A stretch of DNA of 64,000 bases from Cohnella abietis (GCF_004295585.1 NZ_AP019400.1:5487501-5551500); one strand, 5' to 3'; positions 26,196-36,118 are shown, counted from the stretch's first letter. Program-made: numbers and translations. Notes: generated from the sequence alone by a model not told the origin.

Positions 26196-27701
26196 CTATT
26201 TCCCAGTAGCTTGCTTCCAAGCATCCAACTGTTTTTGGACTTCAGTAACTACCTTGTCAATGCCCGCTTTTTTGCGCTTTTCAATGTATTCAGCTAGCTT
26301 TTGATCGGCACTCACTGCTCCAGTATTCAATGGTGGTCCGTACTCATCATTGACGGCTTGAAGATTGGCTATTTCCGTTTGAACAGGCTCCGGGTCGAAG
26401 GTAAAGCCAAGGATCGGTGAAGATTGGGCCTCTTTATTTTCATTCAAAGTCTGATCTAACGTTTCCTTGCTCTGACCTTCCTGCAAGTAAGCTAAAAACC
26501 CATTTCCGAATACCCAGGTTTGATTTGGATTGTAGCCGCCATTCTCAATCGGTTTGATCGTATCTTCTGTTACTTTGGTGTAATGCTTGCCTTCGATTCC
26601 ATAGCTTACTAGATTCAATAGCTCCTTATTCGTGTTAAGCAAATTCAGGAACATTATTGCACGCTCAGGATTTTTTGATGTTTTGCTAATAACCTGCATC
26701 GATTGGATAATCGTATTTGTCCCCACAAAAGGCTTAGAAGTCGGAGCGAGAACGATGTCCTGTCCACCTGAAGCATTTTTCTCCTCTGCTTCCTTTCCAG
26801 GCTTCAAAACATTTTCAAAGCTAACAGCAATCTGTCCTGTTTTCTTGCGCTCATCAAGAGCTTTTACAGTAGGTGCATCTTTGTTAATAAGTCCCTTTGT
26901 ATACCATGAGTGAATAAGCTCTAAATATTGTTTGTACTCTGGAGATTGAACAACGTCGATAACCTTAGTTTCATTATCCCCCCGGTAAATTCCAACAATC
27001 GCTTCATTAGAAATATACTCCAAATTGTTGTAGGTGGTTTTCATGTTCTCAAAATTACCGTTGCGAGTCAGAGCGAAAGGAATGACGTCCGGTTCGTTCT
27101 CTTTGATCTTCAGCAGGAAGGGCTCCATGTCCTTCACCGTCTTAATTGTGCTAGGATCAAGTCCGTACTTGTCAGCAAAACGTTTCTGAATGAGGAAGCC
27201 CTCTTTGTTCGTGATCGTCTGATAATTCAATATCGCATACGTTTTTCCGTCTACCTTCAACGCTTCCCAGATTAAGTCAGGCATGCTTTTCTTTAACTCT
27301 GCAGCTTTTGTATTTAATAGATCATCGATTTGTACAAAAGCACCCCGGCGAGCATTCTGAGCGTAATTAAACATCCAGAATGAAGACCATGCGATGTCAA
27401 AATTTTCGCTTGCTCCTACCATAGTATTCATTTTTTGCTCGTAGCTGCCTCCATCAGTAGGCATCAGCTTGATCGTTGCATTTATTTTCTCCGTCGTAAT
27501 TTTATTGATAGCTTCCTCAACAGCAGCCATATCCGGCTGTGTGCTCCATTGAGGGTAATACCAGGTCAGCTCTACCTTATCCTCTTTCTTATCAGACCCC
27601 TTGTTCTTGCTTTCTGCATCTTTCAAACCGCATGCGGATAATACGAGGGACGTGCTAAGCATAAGCGCAAGCCCTACCTTAATAATCTTTCCGTTTAACA
27701 T
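26196..27701 (-). CDS. Extracellular sugar-binding lipoprotein (LplA-type, family 1)
   Basis: The start is preceded by GGGAGG. The 501-residue protein has a signal peptide and lipobox LVLSACG (Cys24), a Lys/Asp linker, and a long family 1 solute-binding domain with a C-terminal DUF3502-like region (SSPILGFTFDPEPVQTEIA), as in LplA/YtcQ proteins. It delivers oligosaccharide to the permeases encoded upstream at 27789-29631, which are probably transcribed first. A weak cre-like GGAAAGCGGTTATC lies at 27726-27739, about 25 bp upstream. Confidence 0.92.
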   Translation of the reverse strand: MLNGKIIKVGLALMLSTSLVLSACGLKDAESKNKGSDKKEDKVELTWYYPQWSTQPDMAAVEEAINKITTEKINATIKLMPTDGGSYEQKMNTMVGASENFDIAWSSFWMFNYAQNARRGAFVQIDDLLNTKAAELKKSMPDLIWEALKVDGKTYAILNYQTITNKEGFLIQKRFADKYGLDPSTIKTVKDMEPFLLKIKENEPDVIPFALTRNGNFENMKTTYNNLEYISNEAIVGIYRGDNETKVIDVVQSPEYKQYLELIHSWYTKGLINKDAPTVKALDERKKTGQIAVSFENVLKPGKEAEEKNASGGQDIVLAPTSKPFVGTNTIIQSMQVISKTSKNPERAIMFLNLLNTNKELLNLVSYGIEGKHYTKVTEDTIKPIENGGYNPNQTWVFGNGFLAYLQEGQSKETLDQTLNENKEAQSSPILGFTFDPEPVQTEIANLQAVNDEYGPPLNTGAVSADQKLAEYIEKRKKAGIDKVVTEVQKQLDAWKQATGK

Positions 27702-27788
27702 TTAATAACCTCCCGTTTTTTTATATGGAAAGCGGTTATCCATTGGTAGACTCTTAATGTACCCCGCCCGTTCCAAAATTGATACTTC

Positions 27789-28673
27789 CTACTCCTTTAA
27801 TGAGCCCATCGTGAGGCCTTTTACGAAATATTTCTGGAAGAACGGAAATACAAACATCATCGGTCCTGCTCCAAGTACAGCCAGCGCCATTCTAGTGGTT
27901 ATACTAGGAAATTGAGAAATGTCGACATTACCGCTTAAATATTGTGCATTTGCAGCATAGAACTCTATGGAATTCATCGTGCGATATAGCATCAATTGCA
28001 GCGATACGAGATTCTCTTGATTAACAAACAACAGTCCCAGCCACCAGTCATTCCAATATACGAATGAGATGAATAAACCTACGGTGGCCAGTGCCGGGGT
28101 TGAAAGAGGTAATACGATTCTGAAAAAGGTTCGATATTCTCCTGCGCCATCCATTTTGGCTGATTCAATAATCTCCGTTGGCAATCGGTCCAAGAAGCCC
28201 TTCATAATCAAGACGTAAAATGGATTCAATAAATAAGGAATAAACAAAACCCACATCGTATCCTTCAGGTGCAAATATTTAACGATTAGTATATAGAACG
28301 GAACTAATCCGCCGTTAAATAGCATAGTGAATACCACATAGAAAGTAGTCGCGCGCCTATAGCGATAATCTTTGCGAGACATTACATAAGCAATCATCGC
28401 TGTAAACATTAAACTGATTACGGTGCCTATCAGAGTAATGCATATTGTGACTCCGTATGCGTTTAAAAGCATAGTCGGATTTTGAAATACGACCTGATAC
28501 CCTTTGAGGCTGAACTCCGAAGGTATAAATTGATAGCCATTTCTAATGACCGTATTCTCATCAGAGAATGAAACGGCCACAACCAGCACTAACGGCAATA
28601 TCATAGCCACAGCTACAAGTCCAAGTATAGAATGAGTGACCACACGGAATATGGAACCCTTCTCTGTTCTCAT
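27789..28673 (-). CDS. ABC transporter permease, LplC/YtcP type
   Basis: ATG 28673 (MRTEKGSIF) follows AAGGAG at 7 bases; the longer frame starting at 28706 overlaps the preceding gene and has no ribosome binding site. The 294-residue protein has six membrane helices and the EAA loop EIIESAKMDGAGEYRTFFRIVLPL. It forms the channel with the LplB-type partner. The C-terminus QKYFVKGLTMGSLKE is typical of this subfamily. Confidence 0.92.
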   Translation of the reverse strand: MRTEKGSIFRVVTHSILGLVAVAMILPLVLVVAVSFSDENTVIRNGYQFIPSEFSLKGYQVVFQNPTMLLNAYGVTICITLIGTVISLMFTAMIAYVMSRKDYRYRRATTFYVVFTMLFNGGLVPFYILIVKYLHLKDTMWVLFIPYLLNPFYVLIMKGFLDRLPTEIIESAKMDGAGEYRTFFRIVLPLSTPALATVGLFISFVYWNDWWLGLLFVNQENLVSLQLMLYRTMNSIEFYAANAQYLSGNVDISQFPSITTRMALAVLGAGPMMFVFPFFQKYFVKGLTMGSLKE

Positions 28674-28692
28674 AAGAACGCTCCTTACCCAA

Positions 28693-29631
28693 TTACCAAA
28701 GTGCATTATCAGAATTTATTTTTTTAATAATCCAGTTCGATGCGACGACAAGGACAAAGCCAACAACTGACTGATACAATCCAACTGCTGCTGACATCCC
28801 TACATCCCCAACTGAACGCAATGCCCGAAATACATACGTATCAATGACATCGGTTGACGAATATAAAAAGCTAGAGTTGTTTGGTATGAAGTAAAATAGA
28901 CCAAAATCTGCACGGAACATACCGCCGATGGAAATGATCAGCAAAACAATAATGAGCGGCGTGAGCAAGGGCAGCGTAATTTTTCTTATCATCTGAAGCC
29001 TATTGGCTCCATCAATTTTGGCTGCCTCGTAGTAGGACGGGCTAATTCCAATAATGCCTGCATAATAGATGAGTGTAGAGAACCCCACCGTTTTCCAGAG
29101 ATTCACGGCATTCAAGATATAAGGCCATCGATTGGACTCCTGATACCAATTAACAGGCTCTAGCCCAAAAAACGTCCAAAGCTGATGTAGCAAACCCCGA
29201 TCCTGCTCCAGAAACGAAAGGGCTATATATCCAACGACAACCCAGGATAGAAAATAAGGCAGAAATAGCGCAGTCTGATATACCTTCACCGCTCTACTGG
29301 ATACTTCATTTAAAAGAACGGCAAGAGCCAAGGCACAAATCAACGTAATAACAATAAATCCGACATTGTACAGTACCGTGTTTCGTGTAATACGCCATGC
29401 ATTGTCCGATACAAAGAAGAAACGGAAATTATCAAATCCATTCCACGCGCTTCCGAAAATTCCAAGATCATAACGGAATTTCTTAAAAGCAATGATCAAT
29501 CCGATTAAGGGCAAATAATTAAACACCAGCTTAAACAATAAGGCCGGAAGACTGAGGATAAATAATTGTCTATTTTTCTGAAAATGGCCCCACCTGGTTG
29601 TTCCCCTCTCAGCACTCACTTGGGCTCTCAT
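28693..29631 (-). CDS. ABC transporter permease, LplB/YteP type
   Basis: The start is set at ATG 29631 (MRAQVSAERG), 8 bases after GGAGGTG, instead of an upstream codon at 29703 lacking a site. The 312-residue protein has the family motif LPALLFKLVFNYLPLIGLIIAFKKF near the N-terminus, six helices, and EAA loop SYYEAAKIDGANRLQMIRKITLPLL. It imports oligosaccharides with the LplC-type permease and LplA-type lipoprotein. The ATPase is not in the cluster. Confidence 0.92.
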   Translation of the reverse strand: MRAQVSAERGTTRWGHFQKNRQLFILSLPALLFKLVFNYLPLIGLIIAFKKFRYDLGIFGSAWNGFDNFRFFFVSDNAWRITRNTVLYNVGFIVITLICALALAVLLNEVSSRAVKVYQTALFLPYFLSWVVVGYIALSFLEQDRGLLHQLWTFFGLEPVNWYQESNRWPYILNAVNLWKTVGFSTLIYYAGIIGISPSYYEAAKIDGANRLQMIRKITLPLLTPLIIVLLIISIGGMFRADFGLFYFIPNNSSFLYSSTDVIDTYVFRALRSVGDVGMSAAVGLYQSVVGFVLVVASNWIIKKINSDNALW

Positions 29632-29785
29632 TACGTATTCACCTCCTTCTGTTCTCATGTTTGAGCTCGCTTTCTTCTTCCAATATTGCAGTCTTCTCAA
29701 CACTTTCTCTACTGCATAAATTGCACTTTACTCTTCTTCAATGTGCTCAAAACTGATATTACTCCTCTCACCTTCTACCTCATCA

Positions 29786-29816
29786 GAAAAACCCTCCAAA
29801 TTGCGGAGGGCTTTTC
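29786..29816 (-). terminator. Intrinsic terminator of the AraC-type sensor gene
   Basis: GCCCTCC pairs with GGAGGG around a 7-nt loop and is followed on the minus strand by TTTTTCT. It lies about 55 bp downstream of the regulator stop (29870), so the permease genes must use another promoter or depend on read-through. Confidence 0.85.
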
Positions 29817-29869
29817 ATTCATCGACCATATTAGGCACTGATAAGCTATTTTTCATAGTTGAGAGCTTA

Positions 29870-32200
29870 TTAGCCATCCCCACTAATCGCTTTCTTTAGC
29901 CTGTATTCCTTTGGTGTTGTTCCATACTTAGTCTTGAATAATTTGAAAAAGTGGCTTTGGGAACGATAACCAACACGCTCCATAATTTCATTAATCGTCA
30001 TATTGTCGGCTTCCAGCAGGATAAGAGCCTTTTCCAGCCGGATATCATTGATATACTCAGTAATCGCCATTCCCGTCCCCTGCTTAAACACTCTACCTAT
30101 ATAGGCAGAAGACATTTTTAACAATTGGGCAATTGTCTGCTGATAAAACTCTACATCTGTACAGTTTTCTTCAATAATTTCTTTAATCGTTTGGCATAGT
30201 ACGTCTATTTTAGTATGCTGTCCCGGGTCGGTTTTATCCGAAATCTGCGAGGCAAGCGAGCGGAAAAGACTTTCAATATCTTCAGACGTTTCTTTCTCCA
30301 GAACCTTCTTATGAAGGTCGACCAAATCGATGTTAATGACCCTTAGCCGAATCTCATTCACTTCACTAACTGCTTTTGACACCGTGATCGTTAATTGCAG
30401 GACAGCATGCATAAATGGCGTATAGGTCAAAGAGGTCGCCCATTCGAAGAAAGCGGTAATGTTTCTCTCCATCTCTGCGCTATTACCTCTGCGTAATTCA
30501 TCGACGATTTTCTTCTCTAGCTCTGCCCCCTGATTAAGCTCATCTAATCGCTCACTAGTATTCACAAGATCAGCTGTAAGGATCGTTCCTGTACCATAGA
30601 ACATGCGATAGAGAATAAGATCACGCGCTTCAACATGGGCATCCGCGATATGTGTGTAATCACTGAAAGGTGATGTATAGGAAACTGTAATAGATAAGCG
30701 GTAAAACGCATGAATAACCTGCTGTAGCTCCTTAATGGCGCTTCGGAAAGCTGAAAGATCGAACGAAGATTGAGCTGTCCGTGGCGTTGCTAAGAAAACA
30801 ATAAGATCATTGCCTGCATAGTTCCATATAAAGCTGCTGCATCCGGACAACAATTCCTCTGTGATATTGCCAATGGCGAAACGATATATCTCTTGCTCGG
30901 ATGCGCTTGCTCGCTCCACTTTGTTCCTATAATCATCAATCTTCATTACCCCGACTAGAAAAGGACCCTCAGGATGAATTTGCAGATCCAGCTCGTTCAT
31001 CATTAGATTGAATTGGTTTTTGGAGAGACTTGCACTCTCCGTTAATAAGCTGCGAATATGAAAGTCCTCGACGATTTTTTTGTTTCTAGAATGATGCTGC
31101 TTAACATTATTCATTTTGTGAACTAGATTCGTATAGACATTAGAGAGATAGGACCACTCATCCTTGTCTACGGTTGATTCTGCTTCCGAGTACGAAGACC
31201 CTTTTAACTGACTAATAATTCGTTCAACCGGTCTGTACAATCTTTGGGATATGATAAAAGCAATAACAGCAGACAGAGCAAGAAACAACAAAGTGGAGAT
31301 AATCAAAATATTACGAATTTTAATTAACTGACTAAACGCAAAGTCATAGGATTGTATACTAATAACCTTCCACTGATATACGCCAAGAGACATAATAGTA
31401 ACAATAGATTTATGATGGCCTTTGCCGAAGGTAAAAGATTCAAATTCAGCATTGCTGGAATTAATCCTTTCCTTAAGTTCAGCTGGCACCAATTCAGCCA
31501 AATGATTTTCTTCGGAATAAATATTGCCTTGGCTATCTAACAGCAGTATCGAGTTGTTCCTGTCATAAGCCAAATCATTAATGCTTTTTATATTATTAAA
31601 TAGCCACTCAGGCTTTACATTCAGAATCAGTTTACTCTTATTTGCTGGGTCTCCATCGGAATTCTCATAGATGATATAGGAGAAAAAATCGACAGCCGTT
31701 TGCGGATTGCCAAATAATTTAATAGGAATCATCTTCAGCTTTGGCAAATCTGGCAGTAAGGCAAGCTGCTGCTCATACCGCTGAATTTCTCCATTCAAAT
31801 TATCTTGAAAGCTCCGATTTGTTGATAAATACTTCTTTGTAAATGAATTGTACAACGTAATGGAATGCAGATACGTCGAAGAATCAGCTACTTTATCCAG
31901 CTTGGCAAGCTTGTTCGCAATCTCCTCATAGCGAAAGGTCTGTCCATACAAAATAGGAATAACCTCATTGTCGAAATATAAAGACATAATCAAATTTTTC
32001 ACGATTTCATCCATATACTCCACATTGTATTTCACTTGAGCAAGCACTTTGCGATTGGCCTCGGTTTGAATCTGTAAGGTCGTATTTTTCATATTCCAAT
32101 ACATAGTAAAGGCGAATACACCGATTACCAAAATAATAAAAAACACGAGAGTGAGTATTATTCGCTGCAAATATTTACGGGATCGAAATCTAGTTAACAT
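29870..32200 (-). CDS. Membrane-anchored AraC-family regulator
   Basis: The 776-residue protein has a transmembrane helix at about 13-35, an extracellular Cache-like sensor to about 290, a second helix at about 292-315, a cytoplasmic linker, and a C-terminal AraC helix-turn-helix pair (about 680-770: IAQLLKMSSAYIGRVFKQGTG, then IMERVGYRSQSHFFKLFKTKYG). No kinase or receiver domain is seen; it combines sensor and DNA-binding regulator in one chain, as in YtdP-type proteins. By position it controls the adjacent transporter and GH30 genes. Confidence 0.9.
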   Translation of the reverse strand: MLTRFRSRKYLQRIILTLVFFIILVIGVFAFTMYWNMKNTTLQIQTEANRKVLAQVKYNVEYMDEIVKNLIMSLYFDNEVIPILYGQTFRYEEIANKLAKLDKVADSSTYLHSITLYNSFTKKYLSTNRSFQDNLNGEIQRYEQQLALLPDLPKLKMIPIKLFGNPQTAVDFFSYIIYENSDGDPANKSKLILNVKPEWLFNNIKSINDLAYDRNNSILLLDSQGNIYSEENHLAELVPAELKERINSSNAEFESFTFGKGHHKSIVTIMSLGVYQWKVISIQSYDFAFSQLIKIRNILIISTLLFLALSAVIAFIISQRLYRPVERIISQLKGSSYSEAESTVDKDEWSYLSNVYTNLVHKMNNVKQHHSRNKKIVEDFHIRSLLTESASLSKNQFNLMMNELDLQIHPEGPFLVGVMKIDDYRNKVERASASEQEIYRFAIGNITEELLSGCSSFIWNYAGNDLIVFLATPRTAQSSFDLSAFRSAIKELQQVIHAFYRLSITVSYTSPFSDYTHIADAHVEARDLILYRMFYGTGTILTADLVNTSERLDELNQGAELEKKIVDELRRGNSAEMERNITAFFEWATSLTYTPFMHAVLQLTITVSKAVSEVNEIRLRVINIDLVDLHKKVLEKETSEDIESLFRSLASQISDKTDPGQHTKIDVLCQTIKEIIEENCTDVEFYQQTIAQLLKMSSAYIGRVFKQGTGMAITEYINDIRLEKALILLEADNMTINEIMERVGYRSQSHFFKLFKTKYGTTPKEYRLKKAISGDG

Positions 32201-32232
32201 ATTCCTCTCGACTCCTTATGACTCGTGAAGAT

Positions 32233-32260
32233 AGGGCCGCCCCTTCATAGGGACAGCCCT
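32233..32260 (-). terminator. Hairpin downstream of GH30 gene
   Basis: AGGGCTGTCCC and GGGGCGGCCCT form an imperfect GC-rich stem about 30 bp after the GH30 stop, without a strong T-run. It may be a weak terminator between GH30 and the regulator gene. Confidence 0.5.
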
Positions 32261-32289
32261 CAATTGTATATAGCATGTCAGTCTAGAGC

Positions 32290-33690
32290 CTAATTTACAG
32301 AGCTCCACCGATAAGTAGCTACGGATTTAGCAGGCAAATCGGCGATAATCTGTTGTCCTTCTATTAGGATACGGAATTGCTGTTCATTATCTGTCTGATT
32401 AACGACAACGACGACCAAGGAGCCATCCGGATTTAGAAAAGCTACGTTCGTAACCGTATCTATAGAGCCATAGTTACTTTCCACTCTTCGAGCACCGTAT
32501 TGAATAAATTTGGATAACTGTCCCGTTAGATAAAATTCGGGAGTCTTCCAATGTTCATCCGTGCTCGCCGCATTTTGCACGATTAAGGTTGGGTCTGGAA
32601 TGCCTACCCATTGATGCTTGCCAATCGTACTATCTAGCATAGTCACCCAAGCATTATAGCTCGAGGCCCAATTGCGGAAGTACTGTACAAACCTATCAGC
32701 AGCTTCAACGCCCCATAGGGATCGCTCAGTCATATGAATGGTCTTGTTCGGATACGCACTCTTGACCTCTCTCATAACGCTAGGCTCCCCTTCATAATCA
32801 TGAAAGGCTATACCATCTGTCGCCGCATTTCCTTCCTTGTCATTGAGAATAGGACTAACATACATCCACCCATCACTGAAATTATGATCAAATATCCAGA
32901 TTTGAGTGTCCAAGCTGTGCAAGACGAGCTCCTTTTTCAATGCAATTGCTAGCTCGTTATGACGCTCTGGACTCATATAGCAGCTTGGATAATCAATTTC
33001 GAGTAAAGGCTCATTCTGGAGCGTGATTGCATACAAGGGAATTCCTTGCTCTTGGTAAGCTTGTATAGCTTTACGAAGGTATTTGGCCAGCGCGTCCGTA
33101 TATTGTTTACCTTCCTTTAATTGCCCTCTTCTTATATCCTCATTCGTTTTCATCCAAGCTGGAGGAGACCAGGGCGATGCAAAAATTTTCATATCAGGAG
33201 AAATCTCTAATAGCCTTTGCACCGTTTGAACAATTCCTAGATCAATATCCTTCTGGATAGAAAATCGCTCCAAATCAAAGTCACTTTCTCCCACTTCTAG
33301 ATCATTATACGTATAAAAGGGCTGAGCCGTAAAATCTGACGTTCCCAACGTAATACGCATAAGATTAAAGCCGACTCCGCTGTCCCGATCTACGAGCTGA
33401 GTATAAATTTCTTCTCTCTTCTCATGCGACATTTTCGCTAAATTGTATATCGTGCTTTCTTCCAGTGAAGTGCCGATTCCGAGTATTTCTTGATAAGTAA
33501 TCTTAGGAAAAATCGCAATAGTCGGAATAGGTGTCACGTCAGGAGCAGTAGCGAGTAAATTTTCTCTTTGTTCCAATTCATATGAAATTGGACTTGGACT
33601 GTAAAACCAGGCTCGGTCCCTTGGATTTTTTTCTGAGCTCCACCAAACCTCTACTTCGTCTTTCATCTGTTTGTTTAAGAATAGGCTCAT
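32290..33690 (-). CDS. Glycoside hydrolase family 30 (glucosylceramidase-like)
   Basis: Two ATGs are possible; 33690 lies 8 bases from AGGAG while 33696 is only 2 bases away, so 33690 is preferred. The 466-residue protein has the GH30 barrel with SPWSPPAWMKTN, acid/base Glu in ITLQNEP (about 227), nucleophile Glu in IHMTERS (about 322) and the C-terminal beta-sandwich (VVVNQTDNEQQF). Family members cleave beta-1,6-glucans, beta-glucosides, xylans or beta-fucosides. There is no signal peptide, so the substrate is an imported oligosaccharide. It heads the cluster with the AraC sensor and LplABC-like importer. Confidence 0.9.
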   Translation of the reverse strand: MSLFLNKQMKDEVEVWWSSEKNPRDRAWFYSPSPISYELEQRENLLATAPDVTPIPTIAIFPKITYQEILGIGTSLEESTIYNLAKMSHEKREEIYTQLVDRDSGVGFNLMRITLGTSDFTAQPFYTYNDLEVGESDFDLERFSIQKDIDLGIVQTVQRLLEISPDMKIFASPWSPPAWMKTNEDIRRGQLKEGKQYTDALAKYLRKAIQAYQEQGIPLYAITLQNEPLLEIDYPSCYMSPERHNELAIALKKELVLHSLDTQIWIFDHNFSDGWMYVSPILNDKEGNAATDGIAFHDYEGEPSVMREVKSAYPNKTIHMTERSLWGVEAADRFVQYFRNWASSYNAWVTMLDSTIGKHQWVGIPDPTLIVQNAASTDEHWKTPEFYLTGQLSKFIQYGARRVESNYGSIDTVTNVAFLNPDGSLVVVVVNQTDNEQQFRILIEGQQIIADLPAKSVATYRWSSVN

Positions 33691-33860
33691 GTTCATTTCT
33701 CCTCTTTCATGTAGTCATCTATTACTATGGCAGAACCTCGCCTCTTCTCTCTACTTAACTAATCGTACTTTTCTGCTCTCAAGCGTTATGTACAGGTGCA
33801 ATAAATGAAACTTACAGCTTATTGCCTAATAAATGATGGGATTAACAAAAGAAACTACAA

Positions 33861-34300
33861 AAAACGGGGCTGTCCATAAGGTAACTTATATGGCCCATTG
33901 CTATATCAATCGATTATAGTTTTTGCGGGGAAGTATCTCCTTCCGGTTGTTGGTTGAGATCGTGAAATCTGAATGGGTAAACTCTTAAAAGGAGATTTCA
34001 CGATCTCAAAGACAAACGCTTCGCTCCTACAGGAGATACTTCCCCTCTTTTTCAAATCGATTAAGGGTGGTGAAAATACAAAAACCAGCTAGTACTGCCC
34101 GCCACAGGTAAGCCTAGAGGTTAGTTGGATTTCGCTTGCGCATAATCTTCTCTAGCAAGCAGCAGTTGATAAATAACGAAAGGTGTTGGCACAGGAATCA
34201 CCTCCTGTACCAACACCTTTTCGTTTGAACGTCATTTTTAATGAAAGTGAAACTATTCCTTAGGTGATCTTAAAATTCACTTTTGGGACAGCCCCGTTTT
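33861..34300. mobile_element. Non-coding element with IS-like inverted ends and nested hairpins
   Basis: The ends carry a 15-bp perfect inverted repeat AAAACGGGGCTGTCC (33861-33875 and its complement 34286-34300), similar to transposon termini. Between them are a nested stem-loop (outer GGGGAAGTATCTCC at 33927-33940 with 34032-34045; inner GAGATCGTGAAATCT at 33956-33970 with 34193-less inner arm at 33993-34007) and a second long hairpin at 34177-34223 around GGTGTTGG. No coding ORF is present. It looks like a MITE or decayed IS about 440 bp long. The gap 33691-33860 has nothing else recognisable except the GH30 upstream region. Confidence 0.65.
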
Positions 34301-34326
34301 AAGTGATGTTAAGCTTTATTCAATAT

Positions 34327-35034
34327 CTAACACCTTACATACTTGCGTTTGAAACCAAGCTGCCCTTTATCTATTGCCTTTTGAAGATTTTCGGAGGCGT
34401 GTAGGAATTTGCTTTTTGCCTTATCCTTTTTGACTTCTACTGGGCCTACTGTCTTTGCAGTCTCAACCGCTTTATCATGGAGCGGCGAATAGGATACTCC
34501 TACTGTGTATATAAAATTATTCATAGCGTATTTCGTTCTTTCGGGACAATCGCGAATCGTATTTGCCACAATTTCAAGCATATTGACTATTTTACTTTCA
34601 GAAAATTCATTGTCCTTTCTACTACCCAAAAGCCAGCAGTAACAGCTCCAGCCCGCTGACATTTTCAGTTCTTCGCCGCTTGCGATCCATTTGTCGGCAA
34701 CCTCTTGAGCTATATCTGTTTCTGCCAAGGTTACTGCAACCACATAATCGGATAGCATAAAAAAATAAGCCTCATCAATCCAACGATCAAAATCCGCTTC
34801 AGTCATTGCTTTCGGGTCTGCAATTACGCCGGCAAAGTACATGGCATCGTAGTTCCCTGTGGCGTACAGCTGCTCAGCCAAAGCTTGATTTTTTTTAATT
34901 TTCTTGGCAATCGGCTTCATACTACCTGTTGTCACTCCAAAAAGCGGCTCGTGTGCGCCATTGGATTCGTAAATTTTCTTAGTTCGTTCCTTGCCTAGAG
35001 CTTCAAGCTCCTGCATAACTATTTCTAAATTCAT
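34327..35034 (-). CDS. DNA alkylation repair protein (AlkD-like HEAT-repeat family)
   Basis: The 235-residue protein begins MNLEIVMQELEALG and is built of helical pairs typical of the AlkD/DNA_alkylation_repair family, including SDYVVAVTLAETDIA and CWLLGSRKD. Family members excise N3- and N7-alkylated purines as base-excision glycosylases. I could not confirm the catalytic Asp and Trp residues by alignment, and some members of this branch may be inactive or have other roles. It is followed, 33 bp upstream in genome order, by the EamA exporter on the same strand. Confidence 0.75.
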   Translation of the reverse strand: MNLEIVMQELEALGKERTKKIYESNGAHEPLFGVTTGSMKPIAKKIKKNQALAEQLYATGNYDAMYFAGVIADPKAMTEADFDRWIDEAYFFMLSDYVVAVTLAETDIAQEVADKWIASGEELKMSAGWSCYCWLLGSRKDNEFSESKIVNMLEIVANTIRDCPERTKYAMNNFIYTVGVSYSPLHDKAVETAKTVGPVEVKKDKAKSKFLHASENLQKAIDKGQLGFKRKYVRC

Positions 35035-35067
35035 ACTTTAGCACTTCCTTCTTTGTAGAGGTTTACT

Positions 35068-35991
35068 TCATAAAGCGCGAAAGCTTTCAAGAGGACGGGA
35101 TAAGCTCGATTTAGGCTTGCGGTTGACCAAATAAATACTGACTCCGATGAGAACAAGCCCCACCAAAAGATAAATAGAAAAAGATTCGTTCAAGAATATA
35201 ACTCCGCTAGCAACGGATATGAGTGGGACTAGAAAGGTATAAGAAGCGACCTTGCTGGCATCTCCTGAACTCACCAGCTTGAAATAAACGACCCAAGATG
35301 TTGATATTCCGAGAATGATCCCGAAGAGAAGGCCGAAGATCAAATGCTCATTCCAAACGATGTCCGACCATTTTTCCGTAACCGAACCAACAGAAGTGAG
35401 AGCAATTCCCCCAAACGTACATTGAAAGGCCACCAGCCATATTGAATCTACCCGCAGACTCACTTTTTTGACATAAATCGTGCCGATAGCCCAACTAAGA
35501 GAGGTAATAAACGCCAAAACGATACCTAGAGCAGCGATATGTCCGGATAAACCTCCTGCGCTAACCGCCGCAACGCCAAGTATCCCAATAATCAAGCCTG
35601 CGATTTTTAACCTCGTCATCGACTCCCCTAGCCATAACCAAGCCATAATCCCTACAAGAACAGGCTGAAGGTACACGATAACCGAGAACAATCCAGCTGG
35701 CGTATGCATCATCCCAACAGTCTGAAGCCCATAAAATAGAGCAATATTAAACAAAGACGAAATGAGATAGATCGGCCAGCTTTCTTTCCAACGGATTTCC
35801 TTCCGTTTGGACCAAAAGACGACTATTAAAAGCATTCCTCCAATAAAAGTACGTAATCCGGAAAAAAGAAGAGGAGGGGTATATTCTAAGGCAATCTTAT
35901 AGATCGGCCACGATATTCCCCATATAGTAACAAGAAAAGTGATTAGGATAATGGTCTGGGAGCGTGATAATTCCTTCATTGTGTGTGCCAT
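35068..35991 (-). CDS. EamA/DMT-family transporter
   Basis: The 307-residue protein has about ten hydrophobic helices arranged as two EamA repeats (first ITFLVTIWGISWPIYKIAL; second beginning ALGIVLAFITSLSWAIGTIYVKK). It belongs to the drug/metabolite exporters and may export amino acids or related metabolites. The start may be 35991 or the downstream ATG (MKELSRSQ, 35979); the AGGAGA site is closer to the first. It is probably co-transcribed with the AlkD-like gene downstream. Confidence 0.88.
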   Translation of the reverse strand: MAHTMKELSRSQTIILITFLVTIWGISWPIYKIALEYTPPLLFSGLRTFIGGMLLIVVFWSKRKEIRWKESWPIYLISSLFNIALFYGLQTVGMMHTPAGLFSVIVYLQPVLVGIMAWLWLGESMTRLKIAGLIIGILGVAAVSAGGLSGHIAALGIVLAFITSLSWAIGTIYVKKVSLRVDSIWLVAFQCTFGGIALTSVGSVTEKWSDIVWNEHLIFGLLFGIILGISTSWVVYFKLVSSGDASKVASYTFLVPLISVASGVIFLNESFSIYLLVGLVLIGVSIYLVNRKPKSSLSRPLESFRAL

Positions 35992-36070
35992 TCTCCTATT
36001 CTGAAGTCTAATAACTCCTAAGAATCTATCATACGCCCCTTTTTTTTAGTTATCAAATGACTTTTTTAAG

Positions 36071-36118
36071 AAAAGATAGGCCATGAGCTCTACTCCTGTA
36101 GAAGATCATAGCCTGTCT
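36071..36118 (-). terminator. Terminator of the NmrA/QorB-like reductase gene
   Basis: AGGCTATGATCTTCTAC and GTAGAGCTCATGGCCT pair imperfectly and are followed on the minus strand by TTTTCTT. It lies 35 bp after the reductase stop. Confidence 0.75.

Noticed and set aside
33861..34300. Riboswitch interpretation of the hairpin element
   Set aside because: The transposon-like perfect inverted ends and no fixed position before a start codon argue for a mobile element.
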